From NCBI GenBank assembly GCA_031254445.1, contig JAIRUL010000275.1, forward strand, positions 1 through 11,102: a stretch of 11,102 nt of DNA, written 5' to 3'. The notes beneath the pieces are model-generated. The model did no database searches. It was not told the origin of the DNA and was given only the letters and a program-made list of their open reading frames with translations. Within the stretch, counting starts at the first letter, position 1; every line of letters starts with the position of its first letter. Shown here one piece after another: positions 7,108-11,102 of this stretch. The DNA is from Chitinispirillales bacterium. GTDB lineage: Bacteria; Fibrobacterota; Chitinivibrionia; Chitinivibrionales; Chitinispirillaceae. Both the position numbers and the translations under genes were made by a program.

Positions 7108-7524
7108 TTATTCCGCCGCTACCCCGCCATCCCCATACACATCGCCATCCCCGTCACCGCCGCCGTCTTTCCCGTCTTTCTTCTTGAAAAACTTCATAAC
7201 TTTCTTAACCGCGTCCGGCGCCGCCGCCAACAGCTTGCCGATATCCGCAGGGTTGTCGCCGTCGAGCGGGTGCACCTTGACGGCCCCGTCGCCGGAGATA
7301 GATATGAGCGCGACCGGGGTTACGTTGACCCCGCCGCCCGTACCGGCGCCGGAACCGCCCTTGTCGTCCTTACCGCCGCCGCCGGCGGCGAAACCGATTG
7401 AGACTTTGGATACGGGCACGATGGTGATGCCGCCGACTTTTAGGGGGTCGCCGAACACCGTTTCGGTTTTGGCGATGTGATGCATATGGTCTAGGGCGGT
7501 GTTTATGACGTCGGATAACGGCAT
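7108..7524 (-). CDS. GerW/YtfJ-family (spore protein YtfJ-like) protein
   Basis: This 138-aa protein has the GerW/YtfJ family signature. An N-terminal amphipathic helix (LSDVINTALDHMHHIAKTETVFGDPL) is followed by the core GGITIVPVSKVSIGFAAGGG, a Gly/Lys/Asp loop (~48-62), and GGGVNVTPVALISISGDGAVKVHPL (63-87). In endospore formers this family includes GerW, which is needed for germination. Homologues are widespread in non-sporulating bacteria, where the role is unknown. The C-terminal tail after KKVMKFFKKKDGK is an Asp/Gly-rich low-complexity stretch. No signal peptide is visible, so it is likely cytoplasmic. A full AAGGAGA Shine-Dalgarno (complement of 7536-7542) lies 11 nt before the ATG. 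It is first in the minus-strand series, upstream of the S41 peptidase gene and divergent from glgA. Nothing else here suggests sporulation. Confidence 0.87.
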   Translation of the reverse strand: MPLSDVINTALDHMHHIAKTETVFGDPLKVGGITIVPVSKVSIGFAAGGGGKDDKGGSGAGTGGGVNVTPVALISISGDGAVKVHPLDGDNPADIGKLLAAAPDAVKKVMKFFKKKDGKDGGGDGDGDVYGDGGVAAE

Positions 7525-7580
7525 ATTGTTGGGGCTCTCCTTGGTATGGCTAGAATCAAAAGATTAAAATCAAAACCGAC

Positions 7581-7595
7581 AGCCAAAATATAAAA
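7581..7595 (-). promoter_or_regulatory. 15-bp AT-rich motif upstream of gerW-like gene, shared with rpe upstream region
   Basis: On the minus strand this reads TTTTATATTTTGGCT, identical to 2707-2721. It ends 56 nt before the GerW-like start codon and has the same orientation relative to its gene as the rpe copy. It also overlaps one arm of the AT-rich inverted repeat in this divergent spacer. Confidence 0.35.
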
Positions 7596-7631
7596 TAAAT
7601 ATACATTATTCCCGCGCCATGTTTTATTTTA
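7591..7631. repeat. AT-rich inverted repeat in the gerW/glgA divergent spacer
   Basis: TAAAATAAA (7591-7599) is the exact reverse complement of TTTATTTTA (7623-7631), with a 23-nt spacer containing CCCGCG. It sits midway between two divergent genes, where an operator would be expected. The arms are low in complexity, so chance is a real alternative. Confidence 0.25.
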
Positions 7632-7679
7632 TTTATTCGCGGAGGGGGTAACCTTTATCTTTTGGGAAGGGCGGGAGGC

Positions 7680-9152
7680 ATGTACATTGTTCATGTTGCG
7701 CCGGAATGCGCGCCTGTGGCCAAGGTGGGCGGGTTGGCGGACGTTATCTTCGGGCTCTCTTGGGAGCACTCCATACGGGGGAACGACGTCGAGATCATCA
7801 TCCCCAAGTACGACTGCATGCGCTACGACCAGATTTGGGGGCTCACGGTCAGCCACAATGACCTTTGGGTGCCTTGGTTCGGGGGGGCGGTGCACTGCTC
7901 GGTGTGGTTCGGGTTCGTCCACGGGCGCAAGTGCTTCTTCATCGACCCGCACTCGAACGACAACTTTTTCAACCGCCACACTTTCTACGGCTGCCACGAC
8001 GACGTTATGCGCTACGCTTTCTTCTGCAAGGCCGCGCTGGAGTTTATACTAAAGAGCGGGAAACAGCCGGACGTCATCCACTGCCACGACTGGCAGACAG
8101 GGCTTCTGCCGGTCATGCTAGCCGAAATCTACCAGCACCACGGCATGTGGAAACAGCGGGTATGCTACACGATACACAACTTCAAGCACCAAGGCATCTT
8201 CGGCCACGACATCCTAGCCGCGACCGGGCTTGGCCGGCCGGAGCACTACTTCAGCCCGACGCAGCTTCGCGACGACAACAACGCATCCGTCCTCAACTGC
8301 ATGAAAGGCGGGATAGTCTATTCGAACTTCGTGACTACGGTGTCGCCCAAGCACGCTTGGGAGGCGCGGCACACGGGGCAGGGGCACGGCCTCGGCGGGA
8401 CGCTGCACGCGCATCAGGGGAAGTTCGGCGGGGTGCTCAACGGGGTCGACTACAGCACGTGGAACCCCGAGTGCGACGGGTACCTGCCGGCGCGGTACGG
8501 CATCGACAATATCGAGGAAAAGTACAAAAACAAGGACGCCCTGCGCGACCGCTTTTGGCTCTACAAGAGCAACAAGCCCATCATCTCCTATATAGGGCGG
8601 CTTGACGAGCAGAAGGGCCTGAACCTAATCTGCCACGCCGCCCACTACGCGCTGTCGCGCGGGGCGCAGTTCATACTGCTCGGCTCGCCGTCGAACAACG
8701 CCATCGCCGGCCAGTTCTCGCACCTGCGGAACCAGCTCGGCCAGAGCGTAGACTGCCACATAGAGCTCGGCTTCAACGAGGAACTGTCGCACCTGATCTA
8801 CTCCGGCTCCGACATGGTGGTAGTCCCCAGCGCCTTCGAGCCCTGCGGCCTAACCCAGCTCATTGCCCTGCGCTACGGCACCGTCCCGATAGTGCGCGCG
8901 GTCGGCGGCCTCGCCGACACCGTCTTCGACAAAGACTACGCGCAGGTAGACATCGGCGCGCGCAACGGGTACACTTTCAACGACCTGAACACCTCGGGTT
9001 TAGAGTCGGCAATGAACAGGGCGGTTGGGCTATACTACGATTACCCCGAAGACTTCAGGCACCTGATGAAAAACGGCATGAGGGCGGACTACTCGTGGAA
9101 TAATCCCGGAACGCATTACATGAATATTTATGAATTTATTAAGCATAAGTAG
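7680..9152 (+). CDS. glgA: Glycogen/starch synthase, GT5 family
   Basis: This enzyme transfers glucose from ADP- (or UDP-) glucose to the non-reducing end of alpha-1,4-glucan in the cytoplasm. At 490 aa it has normal GlgA length and the GT-B two-domain fold. The N-terminal domain opens with YIVHVAPECAPVAKVGGLADV, which holds the sugar-nucleotide motif K15-VGGL. HCHDWQTGLLP (134-144), YTIHN (163-167) and GVLNGVD (251-257) follow. The C-terminal domain carries YIGRLDEQKG (304-313) and PSAFEPCGLTQL (383-394) with the catalytic-site E387, then RYGTVPIVRAVGGLADTV (398-415). The frame extends to a TTG at 7662. The ATG at 7680 is preferred because family homology starts there and GGGAAGG (7664-7670) lies 9 nt upstream. 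A second GGGAGG ends 1 nt before the ATG, too close to serve it. The GH57 gene follows on the same strand after 173 nt, so a joint role in glucan storage is likely. Confidence 0.95.
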   Translation: MYIVHVAPECAPVAKVGGLADVIFGLSWEHSIRGNDVEIIIPKYDCMRYDQIWGLTVSHNDLWVPWFGGAVHCSVWFGFVHGRKCFFIDPHSNDNFFNRHTFYGCHDDVMRYAFFCKAALEFILKSGKQPDVIHCHDWQTGLLPVMLAEIYQHHGMWKQRVCYTIHNFKHQGIFGHDILAATGLGRPEHYFSPTQLRDDNNASVLNCMKGGIVYSNFVTTVSPKHAWEARHTGQGHGLGGTLHAHQGKFGGVLNGVDYSTWNPECDGYLPARYGIDNIEEKYKNKDALRDRFWLYKSNKPIISYIGRLDEQKGLNLICHAAHYALSRGAQFILLGSPSNNAIAGQFSHLRNQLGQSVDCHIELGFNEELSHLIYSGSDMVVVPSAFEPCGLTQLIALRYGTVPIVRAVGGLADTVFDKDYAQVDIGARNGYTFNDLNTSGLESAMNRAVGLYYDYPEDFRHLMKNGMRADYSWNNPGTHYMNIYEFIKHK

Positions 9153-9201
9153 CAGCGCTTTTGGGGTTGATTTTAATGATATGCGTATCGACGATGCCGC
9201 C

Positions 9202-9276
9202 GTAGGGGGCGACCCTTGCGGCCGCCCTCTGCGCGAATGTAAATAATAGGGCTGGGGCAAGCCGCCCCGCCCCTAC
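9202..9276. repeat. REP/MITE-like imperfect palindromic element between glgA and the GH57 gene
   Basis: The element runs from GTAGGGGGCG to CGCCCCTAC; its ends are inverted repeats apart from one extra G. The left half folds as GGGCGACC/GGCCGCCC around CTTGC with one mismatch. The right half folds as GGGGC/GCCCC around AAGCC. Two adjacent GC-rich hairpins between GTAG and CTAC ends resemble dispersed intergenic palindromes seen in many bacterial genomes. It could also attenuate read-through from glgA into the GH57 gene. No coding capacity is evident. Confidence 0.6.
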
Positions 9277-9313
9277 AATATAAAAATTTTGATTTTAAAA
9301 CACACAGAAAGGA
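9274..9313 (+). promoter_or_regulatory. AT-rich leader and possible promoter/RBS of the GH57 gene
   Basis: TACAAT at 9274-9279, at the right edge of the palindromic element, is one base off the -10 consensus, but no -35 box is visible. An AT-rich stretch follows, then AAAGGA (9308-9313), a Shine-Dalgarno 12 nt before the ATG at 9326. The RBS is credible; the promoter is only a possibility. Confidence 0.3.
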
Positions 9314-9325
9314 ATCGGCAAAAAC

Positions 9326-10783
9326 ATGCAACCCGAAATTCTCGAAGACGGCCTCCCCAACATCTCCTCTTTCAAAGAGGCGGAGGAAGCCATAAAGTCA
9401 AGGCCGAAAAACATCCTAACGCCAGCCGAAAAGAGCAAAATCAACTTCGGCAACATCCGCAGCGCTACGGCCATCGCGCTCCATATGCACCAGCCCCTGA
9501 TCCCCGCCGGCGGCGGCGACCTCGGCACGGCGGACGTCATCAGCAACCTCAAGCACATGATGGACAACCCGGGCATCGGCGACAACCACAACGCCTCGGT
9601 CTTCCACTGGTGCTACAAGCGCATAGGCGAGTTCGTCCCGCAGCTCTTAAACGAGGGCAAGGAGCCGCGCGTGATGCTCGAGTACTCGGGCGAGCTCCTC
9701 TACGGGCTTCGGAAGATGGGGTTAAACGACGTCTTCGACGCGCTCAAGTACGTTACCTGCGACCACTCCGCGCGCCGCGCCGTGGAATGGCTCGGCTGCC
9801 CGTGGGGCCACGCGGTAGCGCCCTCCACGCCCGTGCAGGATTACCGCCTGAACGTTAAGGCGTGGCAGAGCAACTTCGCAGCGATCTTCGGCGTAGAGGC
9901 GCTCCAGCGCGTCCGCGGCTTCTCGCCCTCCGAGATGGCGCTGCCGAACCACCCCGATACCGCCTACGAGTTTGTGAAAACGCTCAAAGAGTGCGGCTTT
10001 ACGTGGGTACTCGTTCAGGAACACACGGTAGAGCGCCCTGAAAACGGCCACGGCCCCGAGAACAAATACATCCCCCACCGCTTGGTCTGCAAGAATTCGA
10101 GCGGCGAGGAGGCGAGCATCATCGCCATCATAAAAACGCAAGGCAGCGACACGAAACTCGTCGCGCAGATGCAGCCCTACTACGAGGCGAAAGGCATGTC
10201 GCGCACGTCAATCGCCGGCAAGAGCGTCCCGTCCATAGTGGCGCAAATAGCCGACGGCGAGAACGGCGGCGTGATGATGAACGAATTCCCCCCCAAGTTC
10301 ATGGAAACCGCGCGCGAATCTACAGGCAGCGACTCGCCGATGATGAACGCGACGGAGTACCTTGAGCATCTTGAGGCGATGGGCGTCACCGAGAAAGATT
10401 TACCTGTCCTCCAACCGCTGTTCCAAAAGCGCATCTGGGACAAGATGGCGTCCGGCGGTAAAAAAGACGTCGCCGCGGCGATAGAGGAGCTGAAAAAAGA
10501 AGACGGCCGCTTCCACATGGACGGCGGGAGCTGGACAAACGATATCTCGTGGGTAAAAGGCTACCAAAACGTCCTAGACCCCATTAACCAGCTTAGCGCA
10601 AAGTTCGCGCAAAAAGTGTTGAATTCAAAGGTCTCGACGGACGAACACCGATACAGAAACGCCTTGTATTATTTGTTAGTCTCCCAAACCAGCTGCTTCC
10701 GCTATTGGGGACAAGGCGTGTGGACTGATTACGCGAGAGAGATTTGCAGACGCGGAATGGAGATTGTTGATAAGGACTTTTGA
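9326..10783 (+). CDS. Glycoside hydrolase family 57 (alpha-amylase/glucanotransferase-like)
   Basis: GH57 enzymes are retaining alpha-glucan-active hydrolases or transferases. The five family regions appear in order: HMHQP (53-57); HWCYKRIGEF (94-103); GFSPSEMALP (198-207) with the predicted nucleophile E203; IADGENGG (308-315) with the predicted acid/base D310; and TSCFRYWGQGVWTD (455-468). At 485 aa it is close to compact GH57 amylases. There is no signal peptide, so it probably acts in the cytoplasm on stored or imported alpha-glucan. An approximately 45-residue N-terminal extension precedes the barrel. The subfamily (alpha-amylase, 4-alpha-glucanotransferase or branching enzyme) cannot be set from motifs alone. 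It lies downstream of glgA, supporting a role in glycogen turnover or remodelling. The start is supported by AAAGGA 12 nt upstream. Confidence 0.9.
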   Translation: MQPEILEDGLPNISSFKEAEEAIKSRPKNILTPAEKSKINFGNIRSATAIALHMHQPLIPAGGGDLGTADVISNLKHMMDNPGIGDNHNASVFHWCYKRIGEFVPQLLNEGKEPRVMLEYSGELLYGLRKMGLNDVFDALKYVTCDHSARRAVEWLGCPWGHAVAPSTPVQDYRLNVKAWQSNFAAIFGVEALQRVRGFSPSEMALPNHPDTAYEFVKTLKECGFTWVLVQEHTVERPENGHGPENKYIPHRLVCKNSSGEEASIIAIIKTQGSDTKLVAQMQPYYEAKGMSRTSIAGKSVPSIVAQIADGENGGVMMNEFPPKFMETARESTGSDSPMMNATEYLEHLEAMGVTEKDLPVLQPLFQKRIWDKMASGGKKDVAAAIEELKKEDGRFHMDGGSWTNDISWVKGYQNVLDPINQLSAKFAQKVLNSKVSTDEHRYRNALYYLLVSQTSCFRYWGQGVWTDYAREICRRGMEIVDKDF

Positions 10784-10792
10784 TGGGATGCG

Positions 10793-10829
10793 GTAGCAGC
10801 GGCAGGGCTTTGCCTCCCGCCGCTGCTAC
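10793..10829. terminator. Long perfect hairpin at the GH57 / coiled-coil gene junction
   Basis: GTAGCAGCGGC (10793-10803) pairs perfectly with GCCGCTGCTAC (10819-10829). GGG (10805-10807) can extend the stem with CCC (10816-10818), leaving a bulged A and an 8-nt loop. It starts 9 nt after the GH57 stop and includes the TAG stop of the converging gene (complement of 10826-10828). It lacks a T-tract on either strand, so it may be a bidirectional terminator, an mRNA-stabilising structure or a REP-like unit. Its GTAG/CTACAA ends resemble those of the 9202-9276 element. Confidence 0.55.
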
Positions 10830-11102
10830 AACTGCCTCATCTCCATATCATCAATCCTCTGCGACAATAGATCCATTTTGTTCTCCATCATGTTAAACTC
10901 CTCCCGAATCAGGCTCAACATCTTAGCCATCATAACCTCTTGATCTTTATCCGCTTTGCCTATCTTCTCTATCTTATCCGTCAACTCCGTCAATTCTGCT
11001 TTGTCAACTTCGGATTGGTTGTTATTCTCCGCATTTGCCACCGCAGCTTGCGCCAAACCCGCAAGCCCCGCCATTGACTGCACAATCACCCTGTCCAGCA
11101 CT
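10826..11102 (-). CDS. Coiled-coil protein, unknown function (N-terminus probably off window)
   Basis: The frame is open from the right edge to a TAG at 10826-10828, giving 91 visible codons from a GTG at 11101. That GTG sits at the window edge, so it may be an internal valine and the gene may continue. An Ala-rich stretch (MAGLAGLAQAAVANAE, about 10-25) is followed by a highly charged helix from about residue 32 to the end. That helix has hydrophobic residues at heptad-like spacing (IEKI, MMAKMLSLI, MMENKMDLL, RIDDME), as expected for a coiled coil. It has no Cys, signal peptide or membrane segment. I do not recognise the family. It converges on the GH57 gene. Confidence 0.6.
   Translation of the reverse strand, partial: VLDRVIVQSMAGLAGLAQAAVANAENNNQSEVDKAELTELTDKIEKIGKADKDQEVMMAKMLSLIREEFNMMENKMDLLSQRIDDMEMRQL

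Noticed and set aside
7108..7524. Sporulation locus
   Set aside because: Only one GerW/YtfJ-like gene is present. The family is common in non-spore formers and no other spore gene is in the window.
7662..7679. TTG start at 7662 for glgA
   Set aside because: The six added residues lie over the Shine-Dalgarno region, and GT5 homology begins at the ATG at 7680.
7865..8605. 246-codon plus-strand frame inside glgA
   Set aside because: Composition is Arg/Ala-biased without motifs, and the overlapping frame has every GT5 signature. It is a shadow frame.
9289..9858. 189-codon plus-strand frame overlapping the GH57 gene
   Set aside because: It is Arg/Pro/His-rich low complexity in another frame of a gene with all GH57 motifs.

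Overview
The window looks like chromosomal DNA of a Gram-negative-type bacterium with GC-rich genes and AT-rich spacers. The best guess is a Fibrobacterota-like or related gut bacterium. The hints are a large secreted VWA protein whose C-terminal part carries a PNPF motif, a GerW/YtfJ-type protein outside any sporulation locus, and a GT5 glycogen synthase next to a GH57 enzyme. No rRNA or other marker gene is present, so the phylum is a low-confidence inference. I see no tRNA, CRISPR array, transposase, integrase or phage gene.

Layout. Bases 1-2599 (minus) hold most of a very large exported protein with a signal peptide, a VWA domain with a complete MIDAS metal site and Ig-like modules; its C-terminus lies off the left edge. 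An AT-rich divergent spacer separates it from rpe (plus, 2765-3433), which encodes ribulose-phosphate 3-epimerase. rpe runs head-on into a minus-strand series. In transcription order this series is a GerW-like protein (7524-7108), a PDZ-less S41 peptidase (7001-5688), a spacer of 14-bp tandem repeats, an NAD(P)-dependent epimerase/dehydratase (5556-4630), and an overlapping RlmD/TrmA-family RNA uracil-5-methyltransferase (4640-3453). A divergent AT-rich spacer (7525-7679) leads to the plus-strand pair glgA (7680-9152) and a GH57 glycoside hydrolase (9326-10783). These two are separated by a REP/MITE-like imperfect palindrome. A long hairpin ends this unit, and a partial coiled-coil gene enters from the right on the minus strand.

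How the genes work together. glgA and the GH57 enzyme form a plausible alpha-glucan (glycogen) synthesis and remodelling pair. rpe is housekeeping pentose-phosphate metabolism. The epimerase and methyltransferase overlap and are probably co-transcribed, but I see no shared pathway. The GerW-like protein and the exported S41 peptidase are adjacent and codirectional; any functional link is speculative.

The least ordinary features are non-coding. They are a degenerate 14-bp-period repeat that runs into the S41 stop codon, two palindromic elements with similar GTAG/CTAC ends, and a 15-bp AT-rich motif found identically upstream of both rpe and gerW. Nothing here supports a defence or other clearly new multi-gene system.
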